Shown: positions 30,336-39,941 of the stretch, in pieces
Layout: the number at the start of each line of letters is the position of its first letter
Numbering within the stretch: position 1 is the stretch's first letter
Origin: Actinomycetes bacterium
GTDB taxonomy: Bacteria > Actinomycetota > Actinomycetes > Nanopelagicales > Nanopelagicaceae
Direction: 5' to 3'
Length of the DNA stretch: 64,000 nt
Assembly: GCA_014190175.1 (NCBI GenBank)
Contig: BJFZ01000001.1
Location: forward strand, 62,001-126,000
The notes under the pieces: model-generated
What the model was told of the DNA's origin: nothing
Database searches by the model: none
What the model saw: the letters and a program-made list of their open reading frames with translations, nothing else
Translations under genes and position numbers: made by a program

Positions 30336-31136
30336 CTAGTGCTTTTTCTGCAATCTTCGGGCTTTGGCGCTGGAATATATTTGAGCCGAAATCACGATAG
30401 CGAGGGCGATTAAGAACATCGCCGACCCGATTACGTTGGCTTGAGCCGGGACCCCGCGAGCGGACGAGACCCAAACAAATTTAGGGAAAGTATTAACCGT
30501 CCCTGAATTAAAATTAGTAATAATGAAATCATCAAAAGATAGTGAAAAAGCCAGTAGGGCGGCCGCGGCAATTCCTGGGGCCACTAGAGGCAAAGTTACC
30601 CGACGGAAGGTTTGCCACTCTGTTGCATATAAATCGCGAGCGGCTTCTTCCAACTTTGGATCTAGCGAGGCGATTCTGGCTTTTACTGTTACAACCACAA
30701 ATGAGATACAAAACATCACGTGGGCGATAACTGTTGTCCAAAAACCTGGGTTGATTCCCAAATTCAAAAACATCGCAAGCAAAGAGGCTCCAAGCACAAT
30801 TTCTGGAGTTGCCATCGGCAGGAAAATTAACAAGTTGGTAGTACTACGTCCGCGGAAACTGTATCGCCCTAATGCGAAAGCGATCATTGTTCCTAAAATC
30901 GTAGAAAAAAGTGTTGCCAAGAATCCAATCTTGATTGAATTTCCAAGAGCTGTGCAAACTTCAGGCGCACCGCACGGATTCAACCAATTCTTAAAAGTAA
31001 ATCCTTGCCAAATCAAATTTCGCTTTCCAGAATCATTAAATGAAAATGCCATTGTGTATGCGACTGGGATAAAAAGATAAATAAATGCCAGTGCTGCGTA
31101 AATCCGGATTAAATTCTTAGATAGCCAGCGCGTCAT
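30336..31136 (-). CDS. potC: Spermidine/putrescine ABC transporter permease PotC
   Basis: Second membrane subunit of the polyamine importer. The 266 residues have six hydrophobic segments and the ATPase-contact EAA-type loop EAARDLYATEWQTFRRVTLPLVAPGIAA (about residues 162-189). The ATG overlaps the potB stop by four bases (ATGA). It is the last of the four transporter genes and is followed by the structured leader of the amine oxidoreductase. Confidence 0.92.
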   Translation of the reverse strand: MTRWLSKNLIRIYAALAFIYLFIPVAYTMAFSFNDSGKRNLIWQGFTFKNWLNPCGAPEVCTALGNSIKIGFLATLFSTILGTMIAFALGRYSFRGRSTTNLLIFLPMATPEIVLGASLLAMFLNLGINPGFWTTVIAHVMFCISFVVVTVKARIASLDPKLEEAARDLYATEWQTFRRVTLPLVAPGIAAAALLAFSLSFDDFIITNFNSGTVNTFPKFVWVSSARGVPAQANVIGSAMFLIALAIVISAQIYSSAKARRLQKKH

Positions 31137-32026
31137 ACCAGTTCATCCGTTCCAGCTCGACGAATGTAAACAGTAATTAAAATTAAAATTGCTGCCATTA
31201 AAGTGAATGAGAGGGCGGCAGCCGTTGGATAATCAACTATTCGGAAGAATCGGGAATCAATAACATTTCCGATCATTTTAGTATTCGGATTTCCAAGAAT
31301 TTGCGCGTTCACATAATCTCCTGCTGCTGGAATAAAGGTAAGTAATGTTCCAGCCACTACTCCGGGCATTGATAATGGGAAAGTCACTCTTCTAAAGGTG
31401 GTAAATCCGTTAGCGTAAAGATCCCCTGACGCTTCCATTAAGCGTGGATCAATTCGCTCCAAACTTGCATATATCGGGAGAGTCATAAATGGCAAAAAGT
31501 TATAGGTCATACCAGTAACAACTGCAAGGGCTGTTGCGGTAATAGAGGTATCGGCACCAATTAAATGTAATGCCCGCAAAACTGAAATTACCGGTCCTTC
31601 TTCACCAAGGATTTGCTTCCACGCGATTGTACGGAGAAGGAAAGAGGTAAAAAATGGCGCAATAACCAAAACTAATAATATGTTTTTATACTTTCCACTT
31701 TTGAATGCAATTGCGTAAGCGAGGGGGTAAGAGATAGCAAGTGCTAACAGCGTGGCTAGCAGGGCGTAAATGAAAGAGCGCGAAAATTGAGCACTATTTT
31801 CTGAAAATGCATCTACATAATTTTGTAATCTAAAGGTTTGTTCATATGAGCCAGTTTCACCTCCGGCAACCGGTGTTTTGGTTGAGGTCTCAGCCAGATT
31901 TATCAATGGTAAAACAAAAAACATCAACAGCCATAGCAAACCAGGAATTAATAAAAGGTATGGGATCCGCATTCCAGCGCGACCGGGCTTACTTGCTGTT
32001 GCTGTGCCAGCGTGCGCAAAAGCCAT
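31133..32026 (-). CDS. potB: Spermidine/putrescine ABC transporter permease PotB
   Basis: First membrane subunit of the importer. The 297 residues show an N-terminal membrane segment (IPYLLLIPGLLWLLMFFVLP), further hydrophobic segments, and the EAA loop MEASGDLYANGFTTFRRVTFPLSMPGVVAG. The ATG shares one base with the potA stop (TAATG). Confidence 0.92.
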   Translation of the reverse strand: MAFAHAGTATASKPGRAGMRIPYLLLIPGLLWLLMFFVLPLINLAETSTKTPVAGGETGSYEQTFRLQNYVDAFSENSAQFSRSFIYALLATLLALAISYPLAYAIAFKSGKYKNILLVLVIAPFFTSFLLRTIAWKQILGEEGPVISVLRALHLIGADTSITATALAVVTGMTYNFLPFMTLPIYASLERIDPRLMEASGDLYANGFTTFRRVTFPLSMPGVVAGTLLTFIPAAGDYVNAQILGNPNTKMIGNVIDSRFFRIVDYPTAAALSFTLMAAILILITVYIRRAGTDELV

Positions 32027-33165
32027 TATTCGGCGTCCGCTCCTGCTAAACCTGATCTGACATCTTCATCGCCATCGAGAGCGAAAGTAAAATGTGGTTC
32101 CCAAGAAAGTGTGACTGCATCTCCTTTACGAAGATTTGGCGCCCCACCATCATTTTGCTCAAAGATCATTAACTCTTGCTTCCATGGCATCTCAACTTGG
32201 TATTGCGTACTGACTCCGACAAATGAAATGTCAGTAACTATGCCACCTTCTAACTTATTTCCAGTAGTTGCATCTCCAACATTGTGAATTCTAAATTTCT
32301 CAGGCCGGATTCCTACCAAAACGCTTTTGTGAGTACTGCTATTACGCGCAGCCAGAATAGCAATTCGAGTGCCCTGTAAATTTACAAATTGATCAGCCCC
32401 AGAAGTTGATTCAACCGTTCCTTTAATGAAGTTGGATTGACCTAAAAAGTTTGCCACAAATGCAGTTTTAGGATTCTCATAAAGATCTGCAGGTGAACCC
32501 AATTGTTCAATTCGGCCCTCATTCATAACGGCGATGGTGTCAGCCATTGTCATAGCCTCTTCTTGGTCGTGCGTCACATGAACGAAAGTGATTCCAACTT
32601 CAGTTTGAATCCATTTTAATTCAATCTGCATCTGGCGACGCAACTTAAGATCAAGGGCACCAAGAGGTTCATCCAGTAGCAATAAAGCTGGGCGATTCAC
32701 TATTGCGCGAGCGACTGCGATCCGCTGTTGTTGTCCACCAGATAATTGCGTTGGTTTGCGATCTCGTAAATGAGCCAATTCAACTAACGCTAAGACTTTT
32801 TCCACGGATTCTTTTACATCTTTGATACCGCGCCTGCGCAAACCAAATGCCACATTTTCAAAGATAGTTAAGTGTGGAAACAAAGCATAATTTTGGAAAA
32901 CAGTATTAACCGGTCGTCGGTATGATTTAGTGTCAGTTAAATCCGTGTCACCTAAGTAAATTTTTCCGGAAGTTGGTTCCTCGAGCCCTGCAATCATTCG
33001 CAAAGTTGTGGTCTTTCCGCAACCTGATGGCCCCAAAAGCGCAAAAAACGAACCTTTGGGGATCACCAGATCTAAATCATCAACTGCTAGGAAATCACCG
33101 AAACTTTTGGTGATACTACTTAACTTTAAATCTCCCGTTGTTGCTGCTTCAGGGTGATTCGCCAC
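32026..33165 (-). CDS. potA: Spermidine/putrescine ABC transporter ATPase PotA
   Basis: Energises the importer. The 379 residues have Walker A GPSGCGKT (about residues 45-52), the signature LSGGQQQR, Walker B LLLDEPLGALD and the switch His in HVTHDQEEAM. A C-terminal TOBE domain (VGIRPEKFRI and following) is typical of the PotA/MalK type. The start is GTG at 33165, two bases after the potD stop. Confidence 0.95.
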   Translation of the reverse strand: MANHPEAATTGDLKLSSITKSFGDFLAVDDLDLVIPKGSFFALLGPSGCGKTTTLRMIAGLEEPTSGKIYLGDTDLTDTKSYRRPVNTVFQNYALFPHLTIFENVAFGLRRRGIKDVKESVEKVLALVELAHLRDRKPTQLSGGQQQRIAVARAIVNRPALLLLDEPLGALDLKLRRQMQIELKWIQTEVGITFVHVTHDQEEAMTMADTIAVMNEGRIEQLGSPADLYENPKTAFVANFLGQSNFIKGTVESTSGADQFVNLQGTRIAILAARNSSTHKSVLVGIRPEKFRIHNVGDATTGNKLEGGIVTDISFVGVSTQYQVEMPWKQELMIFEQNDGGAPNLRKGDAVTLSWEPHFTFALDGDEDVRSGLAGADAE

Positions 33166-33167
33166 AA

Positions 33168-34367
33168 TTAATTTCCTGCTGCTGCTTGGAAAGCTTCTGA
33201 GTACTTGGTCTCTTCGTCTACGGTGAGAGTGCGGAATACCCGGACCTTTGCCAAAGTTGCATCATCAGGGAAAATGAATGGGCTCTTTGCTAACTCTGGG
33301 TCAATTTTTTCCATTTCAGCTTTAGCACCAACTACTGGGCAGATGTAATTAACAAATGCTGCAACTTGGGCTGCAACGGCTGGGTCGTAGTAATTATTAA
33401 TTACGGTCTCAGCATTTTTCTTGTTTTTTGAGGTAGATGGAATAAGGCAGTTGTCGCTCCACAGAGTTCCACCACTTTCTGGAACTTGGAATCCAAACTT
33501 TCCGCCATTTTCATTTGAGAGCGAGAAGATATCTCCGCTCCAACCAATGACTGCTACTGCGTCTCCACTAACCATATCTTCGAGGTAATCATTTCCTTTT
33601 ACCTGGCGGATAAATCCATCAGAAATTTTCTGTTGAAGGAAATCAATTGCATTCATGAATTGATCCTCGGTAAATGGTTGAGAAGGGTCAACACCTTGCG
33701 CTTGTAAAATAATTCCCATTGTGTCGCGCATTTCACTTAGAACTTCCACGCGGCCCTTATTTTTCTTATCAAAAAGTTGTTCAATACTTTGAATCCCACC
33801 AGGAATCTTTTCTTTATTCCATCCAAAACCAGCGAATCCAGATTGCCAAGTTAAAGTGCTCTTACGACCTGGATCAAAACCAACATTTGCCAAAGTTGGC
33901 AAAATATTTTTCTTATTTGGAAGATTGGCTTCATCAAATGCTTGGGTATAACCCATACGCACCCAACGTCCAGCCATCCAGTCAGTAAGAGTGACAATGT
34001 CGTAACCGATATCTTTGCCAAGTTTTAATTGACCCTGAACTTTTCCATAAAACTCATCGTTGTCATTTACATCTTCTTTATAAACAACATTAATTCCAGA
34101 TGCTGCTTTAAAGGTTTCAAGTGATGTGTAAGTTTTTTTATCTGAATCAAAATCTAAATATGCAGGCCAGTTAGCCCAACGAACTGTGCCGCCTTCATCA
34201 ACAGGGGCGCTAGCAGTTGCATCTGCGCTTCCACTCTCAGCATCTTTTGAACCGCAAGCAGCGAGTAAAGTTGCGCCGCTTACCGCACCTGCACCTGCAA
34301 TGAAGCGGCGACGGGAGAGTTGGGCACGGACGATTGAACGCACTTCCGGAGTTAGCTCTGGCTTCAT
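33168..34367 (-). CDS. potD: Polyamine ABC transporter substrate-binding lipoprotein PotD
   Basis: Extracytoplasmic binding protein of the importer. The N-terminus has a twin-arginine motif SRRRFIAG (residues 18-25) followed by a lipobox ending at Cys38 (LLAAC), so it is probably exported folded by Tat and lipid-anchored. A Ser/Ala-rich linker follows, then a type II periplasmic-binding fold with VRWANWPAYLDF and a Trp/Asp-rich pocket (IGWSGDIF). The 399 residues are normal for PotD-like proteins. A good AAGGAG site precedes the ATG. It heads the potDABC operon. Confidence 0.93.
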   Translation of the reverse strand: MKPELTPEVRSIVRAQLSRRRFIAGAGAVSGATLLAACGSKDAESGSADATASAPVDEGGTVRWANWPAYLDFDSDKKTYTSLETFKAASGINVVYKEDVNDNDEFYGKVQGQLKLGKDIGYDIVTLTDWMAGRWVRMGYTQAFDEANLPNKKNILPTLANVGFDPGRKSTLTWQSGFAGFGWNKEKIPGGIQSIEQLFDKKNKGRVEVLSEMRDTMGIILQAQGVDPSQPFTEDQFMNAIDFLQQKISDGFIRQVKGNDYLEDMVSGDAVAVIGWSGDIFSLSNENGGKFGFQVPESGGTLWSDNCLIPSTSKNKKNAETVINNYYDPAVAAQVAAFVNYICPVVGAKAEMEKIDPELAKSPFIFPDDATLAKVRVFRTLTVDEETKYSEAFQAAAGN

Positions 34368-34444
34368 TGAATTTCTCCTTAATCTCGGGAATCTTTAGGT
34401 TTCGGTGGCGGGACTGATCGTAGGACTTCACAGCCCCATATGAC

Positions 34445-34465
34445 CAGATTTACTTGCTAAATCTG
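34445..34465. repeat. Inverted repeat between potD and the aldehyde dehydrogenase gene
   Basis: CAGATTT and AAATCTG (7-bp arms) flank a 7-nt loop just downstream of the dehydrogenase stop and about 80 nt upstream of the potD start. No T-run follows on the minus strand. It could be a weak terminator remnant, an mRNA-stabilising hairpin or an operator of potD. Confidence 0.35.
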
Positions 34466-34472
34466 CTGAGAT

Positions 34473-35900
34473 TTATGCCTCGAGGTTGGTCATCACGTGC
34501 TTGATCCGGGTGTAATCCTCAAAACCGTAATTTGAGAGATCTTTGCCATAGCCCGAGTGCTTAAACCCGCCATGTGGCATCTCAGCCACAATCGGAATAT
34601 GGGTGTTGATCCAGACGCATCCGAAATCAAAGGCCTTAGCCATCCGCATCGCCCGGCCATGATCTTTAGTCCAGACACTCGAAGCCAATCCATATTTAAC
34701 TCCATTGGCAAAGCGCAGCGCTTCGTCATCATCACTAAATTTTTGCACTGTAATTACCGGCCCAAAAATCTCACTTTGGATCATCTCATCATCTTGCTTA
34801 AGGCCAGCAACAACTGTTGGTGGGAAAAAGAAGCCAGGTTGTTTCAACGGTGCGCCACCGGTCATGATTTTCGCATGGCTTGGTGTGCGCTCTAAAAATC
34901 CGGCAACCCGTTTTAATTGCGCCTCGTTATTTACTGGGCCAACTAATACATCTTCATGTGGCATACCAATTTTGATTTCATTTTTGGCTTGCTCAGTTAA
35001 TAGGGCGACAAAATCATCATAAGCTTTTGGTCCTACAAGTACCCGAGTTGCTGCAGTGCAATCTTGACCGGCGTTGAAAAATCCGGCAACTGCTATCCAA
35101 GCGGCGGCGGCTTCTAAATCAGCATCATCAAAAACAACTACAGGTGCCTTGCCACCTAATTCAAGGTGCACTCGTTTCACATCTTGTGATGCAACTGATG
35201 CAACTTCCATTCCAGCACGGACAGATCCAGTAATCGCTACTAATTGTGGAATCTCATGACTGATTAACGCTCGGCCGGTATCTCTATCTCCACATACAAC
35301 ATTGAAAACACCTTCTGGTAAAAACTCAGACATTACTTCAGCCATAAAAACTGTGGATGCAGGTGTTGTATCACTTGGTTTCAAAACAACAGTGTTGCCT
35401 GCCGCAATTGCTGGCGCCCACTTCCACACTGCCATCATCATGGGATAATTCCAAGGAGTTACTTGCGCACACACCCCAATTGGTTCACGGCGAATAAATG
35501 AGGTCATGCCATGCATGTACTCCCCTGCTGATAATCCTTCTAAGTTTCTGGCTGCACCTGCAAAAAATCTAATTTGATCAATCATTGGCGGTACTTCTTC
35601 AGACCGAGTAACTGCAAGAGGTTTTCCAGTGTTCTCTGACTCAATTGCAATGATCTCTTCGGCGCGAGATTCAAGTGCGTCGGCAATTTTTAAGAGCGCA
35701 CGTTGGCGCTCACTTGGTGTTGAATCCCGCCATCCACCAAAAGCTTTTTCAGCAACTTTAAGTGCGTGGTCTACATCTGCCGCATCAGAAATTGGTGCAG
35801 TCATATATGCCTGACCCGTGGCTGGATTTATTAATTGGCTGCTCTTGCCGCTCTTAGATTCAATTGATTTTCCGCCAACAAAATTCTTAAGCGCTTTCAT
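34473..35900 (-). CDS. Gamma-aminobutyraldehyde dehydrogenase (PatD/PuuC-like)
   Basis: NAD-dependent aldehyde dehydrogenase predicted to oxidise 4-aminobutanal to 4-aminobutyrate. The 475 residues show TPWNYPMMMAVWK, LKPSDTTPAST, the general base Glu in HLELGGKAPV, and the catalytic Cys in NAGQDCTAATR, a sequence typical of the aminobutyraldehyde subgroup. An AAAGGGG site precedes the ATG. It is upstream of potD on the same strand and links the oxidoreductase step to GabT. Betaine-aldehyde type activity cannot be excluded by sequence alone. Confidence 0.88.
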   Translation of the reverse strand: MKALKNFVGGKSIESKSGKSSQLINPATGQAYMTAPISDAADVDHALKVAEKAFGGWRDSTPSERQRALLKIADALESRAEEIIAIESENTGKPLAVTRSEEVPPMIDQIRFFAGAARNLEGLSAGEYMHGMTSFIRREPIGVCAQVTPWNYPMMMAVWKWAPAIAAGNTVVLKPSDTTPASTVFMAEVMSEFLPEGVFNVVCGDRDTGRALISHEIPQLVAITGSVRAGMEVASVASQDVKRVHLELGGKAPVVVFDDADLEAAAAWIAVAGFFNAGQDCTAATRVLVGPKAYDDFVALLTEQAKNEIKIGMPHEDVLVGPVNNEAQLKRVAGFLERTPSHAKIMTGGAPLKQPGFFFPPTVVAGLKQDDEMIQSEIFGPVITVQKFSDDDEALRFANGVKYGLASSVWTKDHGRAMRMAKAFDFGCVWINTHIPIVAEMPHGGFKHSGYGKDLSNYGFEDYTRIKHVMTNLEA

Positions 35901-35960
35901 CGTAACTTGCCCCTTTTATTTTTTGGAGTTCTAGTGGGATCAGGTTACGCGCTAAACCCC

Positions 35961-35978
35961 GACCTTGTCAGCAAGGTC
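35961..35978. promoter_or_regulatory. Palindrome in divergent promoter region of polyamine genes
   Basis: GACCTT and AAGGTC (6-bp arms, 6-nt centre) lie between the aldehyde dehydrogenase gene and the plus-strand FMN-barrel gene. On the minus strand TTGACC overlaps one arm and could be a -35 for the dehydrogenase. On the plus strand TTGTCA overlaps the centre. The position suits a repressor or activator that controls both directions. Sequence differs from the gabT palindrome. Confidence 0.4.
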
Positions 35979-36016
35979 AAAAACAAGAGTTACTCTCAAT
36001 GTGATCTAATTGCCCG

Positions 36017-36673
36017 ATGAGCGAATTATCCCCGACCGAACGGACAAAGGTAAAACGCGTCCCCCACAAGGCGGCCACAGATACCGCCGCACTATATGAC
36101 CTGCTAGATCAATCTTTAGTAGCACATGTTGGAATTGTTGAAGATGGCCAACCCTTTGTTTTACCGGTAGTTGCCGCTCGCGTTGAAGATCATTTACTTT
36201 TACATGGATCAAGTGCGTCAAGGCTCATGAAAACGATTGCTTCAGGTGCGCCAATTTGTGTAACGCTAACAATTCTTGATGGATTAGTTCTTGCGCGTTC
36301 TGCATTTGAATCTTCAATGAATTATCGAAGTGCCATGATTTTAGGAACTGCACGCGCACTTGAAGGCGCTGAAAAGTTGGAGGCATTTTTGCATTTAACA
36401 GAGAAATTATTTCCAGAACGAAGTAAGGAATTGCGTTTAACCACTGAGCTAGAGACAAAAGCCACACTTATGATTTCAATGCCACTGAATGAAGCAAGCG
36501 TAAAGATCTCAAGTAAATTTCCAGCAGATCCCGTTGCAGAGTATTCCCTTCCAATTTGGGCTGGAGTCTTGCCGATCAAACATACTTATGGCGAGCCAAT
36601 TCCAGATCCAAATTTAATTCCGGGAATTCCAGTTCCTGATTACATTTCAAGGTGGCCAGAAGGGCGAACATGA
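36017..36673 (+). CDS. Pyridoxamine 5'-phosphate oxidase-related FMN-binding split-barrel protein
   Basis: A 218-residue protein of the Pyridox_ox_2-like group, with AHVGIVEDGQPFVLPVVAAR and LLLHGSSASRLMKTI forming the flavin or cofactor-binding barrel and YRSAMILGTAR in the next strand pair. Such proteins bind FMN or F420-like cofactors, and many have unknown substrates. TCTAAT sits 6 nt before the ATG, consistent with a leaderless message. It overlaps the next gene, an FAD oxidoreductase, by four bases, so both probably serve the same amine-degrading function. Confidence 0.78.
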   Translation: MSELSPTERTKVKRVPHKAATDTAALYDLLDQSLVAHVGIVEDGQPFVLPVVAARVEDHLLLHGSSASRLMKTIASGAPICVTLTILDGLVLARSAFESSMNYRSAMILGTARALEGAEKLEAFLHLTEKLFPERSKELRLTTELETKATLMISMPLNEASVKISSKFPADPVAEYSLPIWAGVLPIKHTYGEPIPDPNLIPGIPVPDYISRWPEGRT

Positions 36674-37956
36674 ATCTTTGGGATGCCACTTTAAATATTG
36701 AGCCTGTCGAAAGAGCGCCGCTGCGCACAACTGAAGAGGTTGATGTTGCAATTATTGGCGCTGGTTTCACTGGATTATGGAGTGCCTTTCACCTACTGAG
36801 TAATAAACCTGATTTAAAGATTGCGATAATCGAAAAAGAACGAGTTGGCTTCGGCGCAAGTGGAAGAAACGGCGGATGGGTTAGCGCACTTTATCCAAGT
36901 GAAATGGGAGCAGATTTAGTAACCCCTCACTTAGTGCAATCAATAGCCGAGATTGGAGTTTTTGCAAGCAAGTACGCACCTGACGCTAATTTTCAAAAAG
37001 GTGGTTCACTCTTTATTGCTCGAAATAGTGGTCAGTTAAAAAGATTGAAAAATAATATTGGTTCAGCTACTTTCTTAAATCAAAGTGAAACTTTAAGCAA
37101 AGTTCAACTCAATGGCGCATTAGGCAGTTTGTTTACTCCTGATTGCGCAACTATTCATCCGGGAAGATTTGTCCGGGCATTGGCCAATCATGTAGAACAA
37201 CTTGGAGCACGGATTTATGAAAAATCACCAGCGCTTAGAAATACTGACCATAAGGTAACTACCCCGTCAGGTGCATTAATTGCAAGTAGTGTAATTTCTG
37301 CGACCGAAGCCTTTGCCAAAGGCAGCCGTGAACGTATTCCGCTTTACTCGCTCATGGTTGCCACAGAGCCGATAAATGAAAAACTTTGGGATCAGATTGG
37401 CTTATCTAATGGTGAATCATTTGCCGAAGCCAGTCATCTAGTTACCTACGGCCAACGAACTGGAGATAATCGATTGGCTGTTGGTGGACGTGGAGCCCCA
37501 TATCTATTTGGCTCACTTATGCGCTCTGCTGCAGAAAATAATTCACGAATACATGATCAAATTATTGCAATGGTGCGCACTTGGTTTCCGCCGCTGGCAA
37601 ATACGCAATTTACCCACCGTTGGGGTGGCGCCGTAAGTGTGACTCGAGATTGGCAACCTTTTGCAAATTTTAATCAAGTGACAGGAGACGCAAAAGCTGG
37701 TGGGTATGTCGGAGATGGCGTAACGCTTTCCTATTTAGCTGCTAAAACTTTGGCAGATTTAATTTTAGAAAAAGATTCTGAGTTAACAAAATTACCTTTT
37801 GTAAATCACACTCCCCCACCATGGGAGCCAGAACCTCTGCGTTGGTTGGGCGTGAACTCTGTTGTTAAATTAACTGATTTTGCTGATCGCGAAGAGGCTG
37901 CCACAAATCAACCTTCATTATTGGCTAAAGCTTTAAGCAGAGTTACTGGAAATTAA
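36670..37956 (+). CDS. FAD-dependent amine oxidoreductase, second copy (DAO family)
   Basis: A 428-residue flavoprotein related to but clearly diverged from the oxidoreductase at 28.8-30.2 kb. The FAD loop is [12 protein letters not shown] (about residues 28-39) and the second signature is GASGRNGGW. The start is ATG at 36670, inside an ATGA overlap with the FMN-barrel gene. An upstream in-frame ATG at 36652 would lengthen the overlap and is less likely. Substrate could be another polyamine or an N-methyl or acyl amine. The stop overlaps the convergent rlmN stop by four bases. Confidence 0.8.
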   Translation: MNLWDATLNIEPVERAPLRTTEEVDVAIIGAGFTGLWSAFHLLSNKPDLKIAIIEKERVGFGASGRNGGWVSALYPSEMGADLVTPHLVQSIAEIGVFASKYAPDANFQKGGSLFIARNSGQLKRLKNNIGSATFLNQSETLSKVQLNGALGSLFTPDCATIHPGRFVRALANHVEQLGARIYEKSPALRNTDHKVTTPSGALIASSVISATEAFAKGSRERIPLYSLMVATEPINEKLWDQIGLSNGESFAEASHLVTYGQRTGDNRLAVGGRGAPYLFGSLMRSAAENNSRIHDQIIAMVRTWFPPLANTQFTHRWGGAVSVTRDWQPFANFNQVTGDAKAGGYVGDGVTLSYLAAKTLADLILEKDSELTKLPFVNHTPPPWEPEPLRWLGVNSVVKLTDFADREEAATNQPSLLAKALSRVTGN

Positions 37957-39083
37957 CTTTCAGTACTAATAACTTTAAACTTATTTCGCTTACTAACTTT
38001 TTCCGCTGCAGCCAATTGACCACAGGCGCCATCAATTTCGCGGCCACGAGTATCTCTCACTGTGACGGGAACTCCATAACTTTCCAGAACTTCCACAAAT
38101 TTCTTTTCATCTTCTGGTTTTGATGCGGTCCACTTAGATCCAGGTGTTGGATTAAGTGGAATTAAATTCACATGTGCTGCGCGGCTTTTAAGCATCCGCC
38201 CAAGTAAATCTGCCCGCCATGCATGGTCGTTGATATCACGAATCATTGCGTATTCAATCGAATAGCGGCGTCCAGTCTGAGTTGCGTAATTATCCGCTGC
38301 AGCAAGTACTTCGCGGACTTTCCAACGAGTATTGATCGGCACTAAAGTATCGCGAAGTTCATCATCAGGTGTATGTAACGAAACCGCCAGCGTTACGGGA
38401 ATTCCCTCTTCCATAAGCTTTTCAATTCCACTTACTAAGCCAACTGTAGAAAGCGTCACTGAGCGCGCACTTATTCCAAATCCATCTGGGGTTGGCGCCG
38501 TAATATTTTGAATGGTGCGCATAACTGCGTTGTAATTTGCGAGAGGTTCGCCCATCCCCATAAAAACAATATTTGATAAACGCATTGGAGCGCCCATCTC
38601 ACCCAACTCCATCGCACGGGATGCTGCAAAAACTTGAGCAGTAATTTCACCAGCACTGAGATTCCGAGTTAAACCCGCTTGACCGGTAGCGCAAAATGGA
38701 CAGCCCATTCCACAACCTGCTTGAGAAGAGATACATAATGTGGCCCGATCTGGGTAGCGCATTAAAACGCTCTCAACCATCACTCCATCATGTAATTTCC
38801 ATAAATCCTTACGGGTTGTTCCCCCATCACAAGTGACACTGCGCACCTTGGTCAAAAGTGTTGGAAATAGTCCGGCTGCCAATTTATTCGCACTCTCACT
38901 AGAGATGTCACTCCACTCTTGAGGAGTTTCGTTGTGACGCCCAAAGTAATGATTCGCTAACTGCTTAGCTCTAAAAGCTGGCTCACCCAATTCAGTTACT
39001 GCGATTGCCCGGTTCTCCGGAGAGAGATCTGAAAAATGACGTGGTGGCTTTTTCGCAAGCGGTGAAATTTCTATTGTGGGCAT
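37953..39083 (-). CDS. rlmN: 23S rRNA (adenine-2503)-C2 methyltransferase
   Basis: Radical SAM enzyme that methylates A2503 of 23S rRNA and A37 of some tRNAs. The cluster motif CxxxCxxC is at residues 124-131 (CGMGCPFC), followed by GMGEPLANY. The late catalytic Cys (in [11 protein letters not shown]) and the first acceptor Cys region are present in a 376-residue chain. It resumes the conserved actinobacterial order (dxr, rlmN, cdsA, frr, pyrH, tsf, rpsB) after the polyamine block. Confidence 0.95.
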   Translation of the reverse strand: MPTIEISPLAKKPPRHFSDLSPENRAIAVTELGEPAFRAKQLANHYFGRHNETPQEWSDISSESANKLAAGLFPTLLTKVRSVTCDGGTTRKDLWKLHDGVMVESVLMRYPDRATLCISSQAGCGMGCPFCATGQAGLTRNLSAGEITAQVFAASRAMELGEMGAPMRLSNIVFMGMGEPLANYNAVMRTIQNITAPTPDGFGISARSVTLSTVGLVSGIEKLMEEGIPVTLAVSLHTPDDELRDTLVPINTRWKVREVLAAADNYATQTGRRYSIEYAMIRDINDHAWRADLLGRMLKSRAAHVNLIPLNPTPGSKWTASKPEDEKKFVEVLESYGVPVTVRDTRGREIDGACGQLAAAEKVSKRNKFKVISTES

Positions 39084-39089
39084 ATTTAC

Positions 39090-39926
39090 TTACCCGACCA
39101 AAGTTAAAATTGCCCAGATAATTGGGGCTGAAAGTAATACCGAATCAAGACGATCAAGCATTCCACCATGGCCTGGCAAAATTGCTCCCATATCTTTCAA
39201 ATCTAAATCACGCTTGATTGCACTCTCAATCAAATCACCGCATGTAGCGGTAAATACTGCAGCAACTCCAATTGCGGCACCTACCAGCCAATGTTTTTCA
39301 AACAACAGCGAAAGCATTAACCCACCACCCAGAATTGAGAAGATTAGTGAACCAATCAACCCTTCCCATGTTTTCTTCGGACTGATCGCTGGCGCAAGTT
39401 TGTGCTTACCAAGCAGAACACCAAATATGTATCCAAAGGTGTCGTTGCATCCAACCACAATTACAAAAGTCATTACGCGAGCTAATCCATCATCTGGCTT
39501 TGCTAGAACAATCAGAAAACCTGCCAGAAATGGAAGATAGATAGTTGCAAAAACAGTTGCGGTGGCATTTTTTACAAAATTATGATGTCCTTTTGGCAAT
39601 CCTGATATCAACAAAAATGGAATTGAAATCGCAGTCGCAACCGCTAATCCAGTGACATCTTTGACCCAAGCACTTGTCATGATTGCTACGGCACAAAATG
39701 AGATCGTTGGTACTGAGATCTCGATATTGGCTCGGTCTAAAGCTTGACCTAATTCCCAAACTCCACGAATAATTGCAGCGATTGCAAGTGGAAGAAATAA
39801 AACACGTTGAAATGCCAAAGATGCGATAACCAGCCCTAGCAAAGTTAATCCAACAGCAATCGAAGGAAATAATTTTCGCCCGGCTTTTTTATTTATCGCT
39901 TCATTTAAAGCATGGAGATCCGACAT
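39090..39926 (-). CDS. cdsA: Phosphatidate cytidylyltransferase
   Basis: Makes CDP-diacylglycerol from phosphatidate and CTP in the inner membrane. The 278 residues have about eight hydrophobic segments and the C-terminal family signature covering SAIKRDLDLKDMGAILPGHGG with its conserved Asp residues. SPKKTWEG is also intact. It is 15 nt downstream of frr and 6 nt upstream of rlmN. Confidence 0.94.
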   Translation of the reverse strand: MSDLHALNEAINKKAGRKLFPSIAVGLTLLGLVIASLAFQRVLFLPLAIAAIIRGVWELGQALDRANIEISVPTISFCAVAIMTSAWVKDVTGLAVATAISIPFLLISGLPKGHHNFVKNATATVFATIYLPFLAGFLIVLAKPDDGLARVMTFVIVVGCNDTFGYIFGVLLGKHKLAPAISPKKTWEGLIGSLIFSILGGGLMLSLLFEKHWLVGAAIGVAAVFTATCGDLIESAIKRDLDLKDMGAILPGHGGMLDRLDSVLLSAPIIWAILTLVG

Positions 39927-39941
39927 TTATTGTTGGAACTC

